From NCBI GenBank assembly GCA_020736575.1, contig JAGPYM010000075.1, forward strand, positions 31,561 through 95,560: a DNA stretch of 64,000 nucleotides. The letters run 5' to 3'. Under the pieces are notes generated by a model. It did no database searches, was not told where the DNA came from, and worked only from the letters and a program-made list of their open reading frames with translations. Every line of letters begins with the position of its first letter. The stretch's first letter is position 1. Source of the DNA: Thelonectria olida. Taxonomy: Eukaryota; Ascomycota; Sordariomycetes; Hypocreales; Nectriaceae. The position numbers were made by a program, and so were the translations under genes. Below, piece by piece: positions 12,376-24,412 of the stretch.

Positions 12376-12866
12376 GGTATTCGCCTGTAAAGAGGAGATC
12401 TGCTCAATGGGAAGAGAGGCCGTTGCGTTTGCCCGATAGCAATTGCAATAGATTTCCGATCATATAAGCTAGTGTACTTCTGAGATCGTTAGGCGTCCTG
12501 ACGTTGAAACTAAGGGCCTGTAGAACCCGTTTGGAATGTTTAGGCCATGTTTGCGACAACTCGCTTCTGTCAGAGCTCCATATTCGCAGGAAGGGCCCAA
12601 AGGTAGGATAACAATTGAGACAAGAATCGGGACGAGCAATGGAGTGAGGGAGACATGATATGGGCCTTTGTAAAGAGGTAGGCGGTCTTCCACCCCAAAC
12701 TCCAGGAAGGGGAGCGCCTAGGTTCTGGGAGCACCCGTGACTTTAGAACCCGCAGGATCTGGCCTCCATGTACCAGATGAATTCTTTGTTTTGAAGGCCT
12801 CAACCCGACTCAATCTTGCTGACATCACGATGACTCTAAGGAGGCCAAGCTCTCCTCTCCGCAGCG

Positions 12867-13522
12867 ATGATACCGCCCAGCTGGTTTCAGAAAATTGAAT
12901 CCAAGCTGAGAAGCTTGGAGCCTGCCTTGGCGTCTCCGTCAACGCCTTCGCCAGCACCTGCACCCACAACACCTTCTCAACCAACAATTTCTCAGCCAGC
13001 CTCTCAATCAGCATTCCCAGCTCCCGAGATTTACGGAGTATTCTCACTGACAACTGATAGATCCTCTCGAACCCCATTACTGAGGCAGGCATTCATCGTC
13101 GAGGAGGGGCTTACGTCCTGTCAAGAATGAACTGGTACTGGAACTTGGTGCGCTTGCTTCTCGACAAGAACAGAGCAGAGAAGTCCTTTGTAGGGCTGCG
13201 AGACGACCTGGATAGCCACGGAGTCCAACTCTACCAGAAACTTCTATTATACCTGATGAAGAGCGTCTGCATTTACCACCGAAACTGGGAGGTCGTCATT
13301 TTGAGAGACATGTTCAAACTTGACGGCTGGAAGGGCCAGCTCGACGAGATTCAGGTTGCTGAGGCCACGGTGAAAGGGGACCCTGAACAAATTAATACGG
13401 AACAGATAAAATCATACCTACAGGCTCTCGCTATCACCGCACGCTCCCAAGAGACGAAGCTTCAAGATATCCATTGGGCTATTCAGGACCAGACCACATT
13501 GTCTCTCACACTTCAGATGTAG
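12867..13522 (+). pseudogene. Truncated NWD-type NACHT protein, N-terminal domain fragment
   Basis: The first ~60 codons give a Pro/Ser/Thr-rich leader (KLRSLEPALASPSTPSPAPA). After a +2 frame change near 13070-13110 the text becomes RMNWYWNLVRLLLDKN, LYQKLLLYLMKSVCIYHRN and QDIHWAIQDQTT. This pattern matches the helical N-terminal domain of fungal NWD NACHT-NTPases (NACHT_N type), which normally precedes a NACHT domain and WD40 or ankyrin repeats. Here the frame ends at 13522, no P-loop follows, and an AT-rich block begins about 250 bp later. It is most simply a 5' fragment cut off by repeat insertion or deletion. The frame change and truncation make a functional product unlikely. Confidence 0.7.
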
Positions 13523-13769
13523 CCCGGCTGTTGCAGGGACTAGGCCATGAAGAGAGGTGTGTGATGTTTAGCTGTAAGGGCATTTGGTCCCGCAAAGATT
13601 GTCGGGGAGGCCAGAGGATAGTCGAAAGTGAGACGCTGCAGCAGGCACTTCAACTCTACGCCTAATGACGTAGCGAAGCTGCTACCAGCGATAGTGTTTC
13701 TGCTGGTGGGCGACGTGGTTTTGCCGGCACTGCCGGGGACAGAGCCTTCGAGAGGCTTGTGTAGTTGTA

Positions 13770-14275
13770 AAAGGAAGCTATTAATAAGAATCTAATAGAA
13801 ATGTTCTAGTAAGAGGTTAGCACTTTCTATTTAATTATTTAAAGTATGGGTAATTTTAGTTTTATTAAAATTATACTTTAATTTTTTTAACTTATTATTA
13901 TTTTTAATATTAATAAGCTTTATAAATATATTATTATTATAAAAAAAGATTAAAATTTTAAACATATAATAAAATAAATATATATTAAATTTTAACTTTA
14001 TATTTATTATAATAAGTTTATTAATAGAATTTATAATTAATATTAATATTAAAGCTTTTTTTAAATACACTTTATTTAAAAAATTCTATTTTAAATATTT
14101 AATATAAAAGTATTTATTTATTTAATTATTATTTATATAATTTAATTAATTATATAATATATAATATTTAATATAAGTAATTTCTTACTAATTAAAAAAG
14201 TAGTAATACTAATATATTTAGGCAGCTGTAGTACTCATGCTACATCCTCATCTGCAAGCTAAACTCTTTAATTTA
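13770..14275. repeat. AT-rich RIP-like block
   Basis: Abrupt change to almost pure A/T between about 13770 and 14275. It contains a copy (13900-14125) of the segment also present at 890-1095 and 58920-59130. It separates the NACHT N-terminal fragment from the secreted-protein gene at 14657. Confidence 0.8.
13900..14125 (+). repeat. Copy of a dispersed ~200 bp degenerate segment
   Basis: Shares the run 'taataagtttattaatag', 'acactttatttaaaaaattc' and 'aatataaaagtattta' with the copies at 890-1095 and 58920-59130, in the same orientation. Confidence 0.6.
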
Positions 14276-14656
14276 ATAGGAATTCGGCTTAAATTAAGCG
14301 AATGCGAGGCCCCTGAAGGCGCTGTATTGTTTGGTTCCAACTGACAGACACGCGGACTTGGTTGCTCCACAGCTGTTAGTTTGATGTCGTACCAGCGTCC
14401 CGATTCCGCAACGGCCGTAGGCGAGGGGCCAACACGAATCCTGACCTGCTGAAGCGTAAACGTGTCTGTTGGGTGCTGAATGGCTGAATCAGATGACGCT
14501 CATGCCAGGCAGCAGCTGGCCCCGAATCATGCCATCATTACGGCGCATTCCATGGATGATAAAATCTCCAAGAACCCCCATCTCAGAAACAAGCTGCAAC
14601 ACACTGCCCTACGAAGATTCAACCACTCAATCACTACTCACTCCAGCTACCCCAAA

Positions 14657-15319
14657 ATGCGCTCTCTCAGCATCTCCCTCTGCGCGGCGGCGCTCGCATC
14701 GTCCGTTTCAGCATTCGACATTTGCTGGGCTCTAGGTAGGTGGATCGATAAAGCTGTCAGCGAGTGTCTAATAATCATGGCCAGGATGCCACCCGCCCTC
14801 GGACAGTCCCGCCGTTAGCATCCCCCTCGAGATTGAGGGCAAAGATGGAGTCTACTACCCTGTGAGCAGCCCTGGGACCATGATTGTTCGCCAGCTAATT
14901 CTTCCCCCCAGACCGTGCGCATCGAACTCGACGAATCTGACATGGTCTGCGACCCATCTGGCGTGCAGATACTAGGCCAGCCCCTCCCCATCGACGACAA
15001 CGGTCGCGGAAGCGGACATCTCCGCGTCCTAGGCAACTACGGGATCACTGCGAAGTGGGAGTTCTCCTGCGCATCGCCCAAGGACTCCTCTACCGAGCAC
15101 AAGCTCGTCTTGGTCATCGACAGCATCAACAGGGTGGGCGATCCAAAGGAGAGTGTTCCAGACGTGAAGATTGAGACACGGTTCCGACAGACTTACCCCG
15201 TCGTGTTTACCAGTGTTGAGAGTAAGGCGCTTACGAACAACCCCGAGTACTCGCGTGGAACCCTACACTACGGGCCGGGAGATGATTGGGCATTGGTGGG
15301 CTTCTCTTACGATCTCTAG
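14657..15319 (+). CDS. Small secreted protein of unknown function
   Basis: Three exons (14657-14735, 14785-14861, 14912-15319) with GT-AG introns give 187 aa. Residues 1-19 (MRSLSISLCAAALASSVSA) are a clear signal peptide. The mature protein is about 168 aa with four cysteines (in DIC, GC, DMVC and FSC), enough for two disulfides, and alternates charged and hydrophobic residues as in a beta-rich fold. The frame is kept across both junctions, which supports the model. I do not recognise a family. Size, secretion and cysteines would fit an effector-like or cell-wall protein, but nothing in the sequence shows a target. The gene starts about 380 bp from an AT-rich block, a setting common for fast-evolving secreted genes. 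Confidence 0.65.
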
Positions 15320-15689
15320 ATCGAGAGCGCGGATGGAAATATTACATCTTGGATAAGGTTGATCAGCTGCGTTGAAGACCTTAACCTGCAGCTACAGGCT
15401 AGAGACCTCATTGTTGGCTTCCTTTAAGGAAGCCTCATCTAATAGAACTAACATCTTCGCTCAAGCAACCGAGCACCGAACTGGCATTGAATTGGTTCGC
15501 CGTTCTAAATGATGCTGAAAAACCCCACTGTCCGGCTGACTTGATGTGACGGGCAAGAAAACCCTGAATGCTGTAGATAATAAACTCGGCCATAGGAAAT
15601 CCGAAAGGTTGCCGAGACAATCATCTTTCAGTATCATCAACTCAACCTTCAAGAGTATATCAAAGAATCCAGACAAATTTCAACGTGAG

Positions 15690-16181
15690 CAGCAGTTTGA
15701 TGTATCCTAAAGCTCCTTGGACTGCAGAGTCCGTGCCTCAACAACTCCTTCAGCCTCTTGCTCGTCTCCTTCGCCTTCTCAAACACCTCCTTCAGTCTCC
15801 TCCTGTTCTCCTGACACGCCTTCGCCTTCTTCACGAGCTGGTGCAGCAGCATCCCGTCGACGAGGCTCAGGCCCTCCGCTCCAGGCAGCGGCGTAGCCCC
15901 GAAGATGCACCCCTCTTCGAGGAAGGTGTCCATGGCCCCCCACTCCGGGGGGTTCTGGAGTTGGGTTCGGCGGTGGGTTGGTACATTGAGTTTCTCTCAT
16001 CGGCATCATCCCGGAGATTCCGTTCCAAGAGTTCCCTTGCTGTGACGACGCCTTGTCTGATGACTGCTATACAGGCTTCGGCATGGCGCAGTTGGAACCA
16101 GGTCAATTCTATGCTGTCATCCAAAGCTGAATTTGAATTTGCAGCATAAGAACATCGCTGAGAATACTTCATATGCTCCAA
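15690..16181 (-). pseudogene. Possible frameshifted helical protein remnant
   Basis: On the minus strand 15985-16181 reads as helix-rich text (SIELTWFQLRHAEACI, VVTARELLERNLRDDADERN). A different frame from 15933 down to about 15690 reads VDGMLLHQLVKKAKACQEN, then RRLKEVFEKAKETSKRLKEL, a strongly charged coiled-coil pattern. The two parts could be one gene broken by a frameshift near 15960-15990, or two exons with an unresolved intron. No family is recognised. The plus-strand frames here look like shadows. Confidence 0.3.
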
Positions 16182-17464
16182 GAGGAGTAACCAGAAATAG
16201 TACCGTGGATCTTCCAGGGCTATGGCCCAGAACGGTGCAATCTAACTCGGGAAAACCAACGACTCTTCCCTTCCAAACCACTCTATCTCGCCAAGATGAA
16301 AAGAAGTTGTGCTAACAAAACGGCAGTTGAACCTGTCTATATCCGCGCCTCGAACACACCACACATCAAGTCATCATGCAATACCTGCGGGTTGTTCCCC
16401 AGTCGTGCTAGCCTGGGAGCCGCAAGGTTAAGCGCAGCCGCGATTGCCCTCGAGAAATATAACAGCTCGGCGAATGAGGTCGATATTGCGTCGGTAACGC
16501 AGGGGCGGAGGTACATCAGTTTGGTCTGGGTAGGTGAGCTGTTCCCTGCCAATACCCAGCCGGACAGAGGATATCGTGGACACGGCATGCTGTTAGTGAG
16601 AAAGGCGTCGTCGCCTCTGCGGGACTACAATATCATAATGGAACTTCTCGAATGAAACATCGCGCCAGTAGCGATCAGATAAATCAACAAAAGCAGATTG
16701 TTTGATCCAGCCCGAACTCTTCCACTACCAACAGCAGTATTGCAGGAGAGTTAATATCCCACAACCACCTGGTCCATAGAGCACAATCATCTTTACTATG
16801 GACAGAATCATTTCAAACCGCAGAATATCGTCATCCCTACCAAAGATGTCGTAATTCTCCGACGTTAATCGAGTAGCGCTTTAAACAGCAGATGCCACAG
16901 AAAATCACCTCATCAAGGTTAGGAGAAGCTGAAAGGGGACGACTCAAACGGCCAGCTGGGAGTAGCGCCATTCTCTCCGAGTGAGCTCACCATATGCGCC
17001 TCAGACCGGCAATACAGGAGAGGCACAGTATAATCGGCAAGTTGGATTAAGTACATATACCTCGCCCTTCTCTGCTGGTTCTGCAAGAGACTAAATCTCA
17101 ATAACCGCATCGATTCTCGGACTGAGAGACGCTTAACAAGTAGGGACTGGTGGAGCACATTTATGAAGACTTAATAACTTCGTCGACAATCTTAAACAAA
17201 TTGCAGCCACTGAGCCAATCCCGTATAAGAAGAGCGTTTTTGCAATATTAGATCCAAATATCCCCTAGTGGGACTTGGCTGATTTGCAGGCATTAATAAT
17301 GATGGTGGAACTTCAGTGTTAGCTAGCACTTTGGTAACCTCATTTCCAGACCGTTTGTCTTTTCGGATCTTTAGAGGATTTCTAGGACTTCTCTTGCAAA
17401 AGATAAGGGTTCCCCTATTTCCACGTTCGGATTAGCACTAGACTTTTCGATCTCGAAAGAACTT
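16182..17464. other. Intergenic or decayed, no supportable gene
   Basis: Short frames on both strands (for example 16296-16655 plus and 16919-17158 minus) lack motifs and consistent splicing. They may include upstream pieces of the remnant at 15690-16181. Confidence 0.35.
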
Positions 17465-18308
17465 TGCTGGGCCTGAATTCCCTCACCTCGCGACGCCTTC
17501 TTCGATCTCTTCAATCATGCCATGCATGTCCAAATGTACAAGATGATATCGTCGGCAATTGAGGGTATCTTGAAATGCCTCCTATGTCGGAGGACGTGCC
17601 AAGTTTATGGACACCTTTACGTCGGGGTTGTCCTTGGTGATTCGCTCCGTGATGACCACCGGATGGCGAGAAACGAGTTGGTACATTATTTTGCGGTCTT
17701 CACGAGGCCGAGAAACAACGAAGAGTATGTTGAATCGTTTCTGCGCTTGCAGGTGATGGTCTTTGGTTGCACCCTGCTTGTCAGCCGAGGTCGATCTTTC
17801 GTCCGATTGCACGGTCGTGGTTCCGAAACCGCTAACACTGCTGAATTTATGGTCGTTCGGCCAAACTGTGACGTCCTCCAGAACCTCCCAATGAAGGTCG
17901 CGCAAACTGGAGAGAGACCAGGCTTTGCCGGAAAGGCTGTCTTCCTATTGGCTATGACCCCTGTATGGAGTATTGATCTTGATCTCCAGATCTCCCTGAC
18001 AAGGGAGAATTCCATAAGGCGAAAGTTGTGAGGCGAGGCTTCTACCGTACTCCAGGAGTAGGCCAGCTGCCTGGGTGGTTTTGGTGGCTTCAATAAGGTC
18101 GTCAACGTATTCTTCAAGGTACCACTTCACCAAGTCCTCTGGCTTATCGCTCAGGCTTGTGGCCGTGGAAGGGGTCTACCAGGTCGATCCGTAGCTCGTT
18201 CGTTGCAGTCGTCAGCTGAACCAGCCATGTTGAGCCTGCTGATGGATTTTCTAAAAGGGGTGCCTGGACTTTATAAGCAACTTCGGCGCTTCGGATGAGA
18301 GAAGACAT
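17465..18308 (-). pseudogene. Broken CHAT-domain protein gene
   Basis: Reading the minus strand from an ATG at 18308: about 55 codons (MSSLIRSAEVAYKV...), a frame change near 18140, then VKWYLEEYVDDLIEAT, an in-frame TAG at 17945, LRDLHWEVLEDVTVWPND, FNILFVVSRPRED, YQLVSRHPVVITERI, another TAG at 17582, and finally YHLVHLDMHGMIEE. The order of FNILFVVSRP, YQLVSR and HLDMHG (the catalytic-histidine motif) is that of CHAT caspase-like protease domains of fungal TPR-CHAT proteins. The downstream catalytic cysteine region is missing; the frame closes near 17470. It is therefore a non-functional relic of a putative cysteine protease. The 17582 stop sits where a Trp codon is plausible (TGG to TAG). 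Confidence 0.7.
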
Positions 18309-20732
18309 CACTACAGATCGTTTCTTGATTGTGGTGTGGCATGAATACCACAGCGGTTAGTACTTCAGGATCGAAGATGATATCATCACACAAGCGGGTC
18401 GTAACAGTAATTAAAGGAGTGGACAGCTCGAATACACGACTCGCAATGTAAGACGGAGGGTAAAGTCTAAGAAAGGGCGGCCGAATTGGCGGGCGATTGG
18501 CTGCAAAATGACCACTTCTCCTATCGTAGGCCTCCGTCCGCTTATGGCTGTTCCTGGTCCAGTGTGAAGTACGCACTTAACGGTAATCGCACTGGGAAAC
18601 GCCGGGGGGAGGGGGAAAGGGGAAGGGGGTGTCTGTGATATCTTGACACGAACCTCCATACTCACAACGGCTCGTTTCTCCAAGGTGTTTCGTCAGAAGC
18701 CTGACTGCGCATCACTGTTACACAGCCACCACAGAGTGTTTGCAACCGAGTCGATGGAACATCTCCCGTCTTCAAGATGGAGGTTAGTAATATTCCGGGG
18801 ATGAATGGAGCCCTCAACTTCCCAGGGTTAAGTGGAAGTTTCCGCCGAAATGCATATTTAATATAACAGGATATTCAAGTTCTTGCTCTGCAGCGCCATC
18901 TTAGTGACAGGTGTGAGGCGGTGTACCTAATTGTTGGTACGATAGGCTACCGGACGGCCACTGTCGAACAAATTGGGAACCAAAGCGCCAGGGGGACCCT
19001 GGCTGGCACACTCCCTGCCAGAACGCACGCCGTCGTGACAATAGGCGTGCCTTTAGCCATTGGCGAAGGAGGCATGGAATGAGGGGCCGAACGTTCTTCG
19101 TCTTCGGCTTGGACAAAAGACTGTGAGGTCAAGTCTTCAGAAGCTAATGGGAGGCCGGCGAGATGTGTTTGCGTTGGCCTGTAGGGGGGTCACGCGGGGC
19201 TGGGTTGGATTGGGGCTGGATATCAAAATGAGAACGAAACAACCAGAGTACAGAGGTGGTCAGCACTACGGCGCTGACGATGAGAGTGATTCGGATGGAG
19301 ATGGGGATAGTGATGAGGCGGAAACCACGGCAGCACAGGGCTTGCGCCTGGTTGATAGTGCTTCTGAAGCTTCTCAATGGGAGGCCGAGTCAACAGTCTT
19401 CAGCTTCGCCTCCTAAGGGTGCTCGGTTATAATTAGATCATGAGCTTTGAGAGGATAGCTCTATGCCAACCAGGTCGTGCCCCCCCTAGCTACTTCTACC
19501 CATAAAGCTTTTTTATCATTTATTGATCTCGATTGTAAATATTTTATCTCCTACCAGCCCTCCAGATCGCGCAAGAAACCCTAGGCAGAGGGAACAGCAG
19601 AAGCAAAGTCCTAATTACACGGACAACCAGGAGGCCATTCGATCCACAGCCAAGCCTAAAGGCAAGTCGGGAGCACACCTGCTCAAGGACATCACAATTA
19701 CCGTCGCTACAGATACGGTATACACAGCGCCCTGGGTCTTGGAATGCTAGCTCGCGACGCTGTCGAGGCTGATTGCATTGCGTGCAAATACAATCAATGC
19801 GACGGTAGCGTGGATTTCAAGGCCGAGAATCTCACGACGGAAAAGAAGGCAAAACATGGGCAGAGAATGGAAGAAAAATAACTCCCAGTCCAACTATCGA
19901 CTTAACGTCAGTCTGAACCCGACCTCATCTTGTAAATCATATGTACTACCATCCAGAGGCAACGACTTTTAGACATTCTCGCCAAGTGTCCCATGATACA
20001 CTCCCCATTATTGCCTTGCGAGGAATTTATAATGTAGAAGATTACTAACTGAGGCTGTGGAGGATTCAGTACGGCAAATGCTTGGGAAATATCTCAATAT
20101 TTCAAGTGGGATAGTTGTGATTAACAATCAGGGAGAGCATAGAGCGGCGGAAAGTAGATACGTTCATATATGCGCATATAGAGGTGAGAAATTGGTACGC
20201 ATGCAGGTAGTGAGAGTATCACCAGTAGAAGCACAAGCAATTCTAGAGTTGTAATGAGCGAAGACGCACGATTTGTCGCCGTTGTTGCAGAATTCCGAAA
20301 TTATTATAACGTTATCATGAGAGTATATGGATAATACCCGAGGGATGTGTCGACATATCAAGGGATTGTCAGAGGCAATGCGTAGTGCCAGACTAGAGGA
20401 GGGGAAATGAAAGTCATAAGGTTCCTGATTTCCTTCAATTTAACGAATGGCTAAGTCCTGGTTCTATCCGTACAGTGTGAAGTCATAGGCGAAGGATTAT
20501 TCCTGTGTCGACACATTTTCTGATCCAAAATTCGTAGCTAGGGGTGCTAACATCACGACCCGTTTGACACGTGAACGACGCCGAGGAGGGCATTATAACT
20601 ACTGCCGATATAGACACGGTCACTCAGGTTATAAATGCTTTAAAGGGTTCCCGGCATTCTGAATTTGATGTTCGGTTGCAACTATATTCATCACTACGCG
20701 CTCCTAGTGTGTTATAGCTTCGCATGCTCATG
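18309..20732. other. Intergenic, weak frames only
   Basis: No gene I can support. A plus frame at 19060-19416 carries an Asp/Ser/Glu-rich stretch (DDESDSDGDGDSDEAE), and its antisense frame has one hydrophobic segment; either could be spurious. A 65-codon plus frame ending at 20254 (SRYVHICAYRGEKLVRMQVV) looks protein-like but has no ATG start. Confidence 0.35.
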
Positions 20733-21082
20733 TTACTGTGACGAGCCGGTCGCGGAGCCGCCCTTGCGACCAGCCTCCCTGGCCTTCTCACTACCCGGTT
20801 CGAATGAACCCGACGAGGCCTTGCCGCCCTTCGACGCAATTTCTTTCTTAATTATGGGTTAATGTCAAATATGCACCATTCGATTGAATCAGAGAACTCA
20901 CTTGCTTATCCGGGTCCATGCTAGCAAAGCCACCGGAGTGGCTGGCCTGGCCGCCCTTGGAAGCGATGGCTTCAACCTCTTCCTTAGGACTGGAATTGAT
21001 GTTAGTGACTTTCTTGGATGGCTGAGCTTAAATATTATGCTTACCGGTTGGCAAAGTTTCCGGGGTTAGTGTTGTCGGTCAT
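20733..21082 (-). CDS. con-10: CON-10-like KGG-repeat stress/conidiation protein
   Basis: Three short exons (21082-21045, 20989-20902, 20846-20733) joined by GT-AG introns encode 79 aa. The protein begins MTDNTNPGNFANRPKEE and carries KGG-type repeats: EAIASKGGQASHSGGFASMD, then EIASKGGKASSGSFEPGS and AREAGRKGGSA. This is the arrangement of Neurospora CON-10 and related small hydrophilic, LEA/GsiB-like proteins (KGG motif family, about 80-90 aa). They accumulate during conidiation, stress or starvation and are thought to protect cell contents. All three exons are needed to recover the repeats, which confirms the splicing. The gene is intact and complete. Confidence 0.85.
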
Positions 21083-22484
21083 GTTGTGATATTTTTGAGG
21101 TGCGACAGTGCGACGAGCTTCTCAGTGGTCGAATTGCTGTTAGATGATAGAAAGGCTACAATCGAATGGCGATATAACTTGCAGTCATGCTCTGGAATAA
21201 TATACCTTTGAATAACAAGTGCCCTCACCTGAAAACACAAATGGTTGAGGTCATTGATTACTAAAGCCCCCCACGTTGTAATAGAGAATGCCTTAGTGCA
21301 TGACCTAATGAAGTCATAGATAAACTGGACATATTGTCAGGTAGGCATCACTATGACCAGTTGAACTACTTGAACAGCGAATGAAACTTAGGAACAAGCG
21401 GATCTATCATCCAACTATGACATCAGAACTAGGCAATGCGCTTGGTTTCCCTTGCGTAGATTAACGCGGCTCCAACAAGGCTTGTTTGTCTGCCTCTACG
21501 TTTGCATTGCTGCAAGATATTGATGGATGGATGTGGAGTGGAGTGTGTCATTCAAAGCTGTGATCACTGGCCCTACATATCACGACAATTAAGAGAGGAC
21601 TATGTCCGCGTAGCATCATGGAGAAGGCCTATGGAGCCTGCAGGCAGCAATGTTCCAAGCGGTGTCCTTGACTGTATTAAAGCCTCTAAGCACTATATTG
21701 CGGTTCCTTGTTTTCTATAAGTATCTGAGTCCTCTCTTGGCAAGCTATTATAAACATTTGCAAGTGGAGGGTTTGCTCTCTATCTTAGAAACCCTGTGAG
21801 AAGACAGGCGAGCAGCGGTTCCAGACCTAATAAAGGGTAGACTCTCGATATTTAACCTGCATATGGATGTCTGAAAGCTTATTAATAAAGTTCAGAGCAA
21901 GGCACAAGTCTGTATAGACACAATCATAATATACCTACATTTGTTATGTAAATCGTTTACCAGATAGTAATTATTTTAGAGTTTGTGGCAGTTATAACGG
22001 CCCTAATGCATTCTTATTGCATGCTATACTTATTGAGTAGTAATAGAAAATAGTCTAAGTAGTTCGACGTCTTCTTCATAAAGAACAGAGAGAGAATCGT
22101 ATTGAGATGTTGAAGAAGAAACTATATCTAATGGACCAACTTCTCCGATACCGTCTACATTGCGTTACTTGGGCACAAATGACAATAGAAGTTCGGATTC
22201 CACATTGATAGTCTCATCTGAACCTGCGCTAATTGGCCAACAGGGGGAATACTTAGTCTCTTATGCGGAGTGTGGTCATTTCTTCTCGTAGGGTTGCCTT
22301 GCTTTACCCAACCAGAATTGGTTGATGAGGGAGGGCCTTGTCCTCCCTCCAAATTCCCGTTTCCAAGCTCGAAGGGCCTGTTCAGGGCTTCAAAGATGAA
22401 CCTCCAAGTATATATATTCTGCTGGGATGCCACTATTCCATCTGCAATTCGTAAGGGTACTACTAATAGATAAAAGGCCAACTT
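21083..22484. other. Intergenic, no supportable gene
   Basis: Presumed promoter of the con-10-like gene followed by sequence with only short unsupported frames. It ends at the stop codon of the GMC oxidoreductase gene. Confidence 0.45.
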
Positions 22485-24412
22485 TCAACTCATCCCATAC
22501 TCATAGCGGCTCACGTCCCCAATAACCATTTCAGCAGCAATCTCAGCAATACCATAGACAGCCGTTTGGATATGTGCAGAGATTAGTAGTGGCATAATGC
22601 TAGCGTCCACAACGCGGAGATTTCGGGTACCATATACCCTAAGCTTGGGATCGACAACACCACCATCAGCCTTGGGGAGCATGGAACATGTGCCGACGGG
22701 ATGAAAAATACTAAGAGCGGTCGTCTTAGCATACTCCTTTCGTTGCTGGTCTGTTTGGACTTCTTCCAGACCGGGCTCATATTCACTTTCCCAAACCGAC
22801 CGCATTGGCTCGGTAGTGGCAATTCTTCTAGAGTACTTAACGGCCTGGATGATAGCCTCTAGGTCATGATCATTACTGAGGTAGTTGGGGTCAATGATAG
22901 GGTTTCCACCAGGGTTAGCTGGGTCGATATGTATGGTTCCGCGGCTGAAAGGGTGCATGATGACGGCAATAAGTGTGAAGAAGCCCTTCCCGAATAGCGG
23001 CGATGAGCTAGCCGGATAGCCCTTGACTCCAGTGTAGCCATCCGAAAAGATGACCTCCAACTGGGGAATTGACGAGTCACCCAGGAACTCCAGCTTTTTC
23101 TTGTCAATCTTGCTGGCATCATCGCCAGCTGCCTTCTTAGGCAGGTCAAGAATGTTGCTGTCGTTTCCAATGGCTTGCTTCCAGGTGGTGAAGGAGTATG
23201 CGCTGCCTGTATAGTCGTACAGAGAATGCTGGCCAGCAACCCAGAGCTCCAGTTGCTCGGCAGCGACGGTAGCGTTACTGCGGAGCACATCGAATGAGGT
23301 GTACACTGGCTTGAGCTGGTACGAGCTCATGATGCGGAGGTGATCCTGGAGATTCTCACCTACGCCAGGGAGATCAATAATCTGCCTGACACCAGCAGCA
23401 GAGAGGACAGATTTTCTGCCAATGCCTGACTTCTCTAATAGCCCAGGGCTCTGGACCGAACCGGTTGATAGGATAACCTCGCGCCGCGCCTTAATATAAG
23501 TTCCATTCTGGAGGATGACTCCAGTAGCAATTTGCTGATTGCCACTCTTCACTAGATCGACCTTTGCCACCGTAGTGTCGGCGAGGACCTGTAGGTTGGG
23601 ACCGGCCAAGTTCAAGTAGGCGTTGGCACTGTACGAGCGGTTATAGGTAGCCGGATCAATGCTGCTTGGCTGGTACATGACACCGAGAGGGTTTCCACCC
23701 AAAGACTCGAGGTTTGTCTGGATTCCAAGCTTGTTCATAGTGGGAATCCAAGTTCTCTGATGCTCGGGAATGACGCGATTGATGACGGCCTGCACAGGTC
23801 CACTATCACCCACACCCGCAGAGCCGTATGTATCAGTATTCTTGCCAGTGAAAGTCTCAGACTTCTTCATGGCCCCAATCATAGCCTGCCAATTCCAGCC
23901 TGGGTTGCCGAGAGCCTCCCAGCTGTCATACTCAGCCGCCGCAGCGCGATCATACGTCATGAGGTTGAGGGCAGAGCTTCCACCCAAGACCTTGCCGCGA
24001 TTGACGGGAAAGACCCGGCCATTAGCACCAGCTTGAGGCACCGTGGTGAAGTTCCAGTCGTATTTGGTCGCCAAAGTCGACCCCTTCATACCCGGGACGT
24101 TGATCTTCAACTCGTCCTTAGCAGCAGACCCTGCCTCAATAAGGAGAATCGTGGCTGAAGGAAGGCCGTCGCTGAGACGAGCAGCAATAGCAACGCCTGC
24201 AGTGCCACCACCGACAACAATCTGAACAGTAGATCGGGAGTATCAGCCCAAGGACTCTAGGAGTGCCAGGATCCCCCAGCTAAGTTACCAATTTCAGGCA
24301 CCGCAGTAGAAAATGGCAGATTTCAACTCACATAATCATACGCCTGTAGGTGAGTTGGGGTCGCAAGGGCAGCTGCGGAAAAGATGACCCCCAAACACGA
24401 CCTGATAAGCAT
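22485..24412 (-). CDS. Secreted GMC-family FAD oxidoreductase
   Basis: Two exons (24412-24332 and 24221-22485, intron 110 nt with GTGAGT donor) give 605 aa. Exon 1 encodes a signal peptide (CLGVIFSAAALATPTHLQA). Exon 2 opens with the FAD-binding Rossmann motif IVVGGGTAGVAIAARL. Next come GMC signature 1 (GKVLGGSSALNLMTYDRA) and signature 2 (GSVQSPGLLEKSGIG), and near the C-terminus IFHPVGTCSMLP with the catalytic-site His and ISAHIQTAVYGIAEIAAEMV. Length and order match fungal AA3_2 enzymes such as aryl-alcohol oxidase or glucose oxidase/dehydrogenase relatives. They oxidise alcohols or sugars and usually form H2O2 or reduce quinones outside the cell. The substrate cannot be told from sequence alone. 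The gene is intact. Confidence 0.88.

Noticed and set aside
17522..18031. 169-codon plus-strand frame
   Set aside because: It is the antisense shadow of the CHAT relic on the minus strand.
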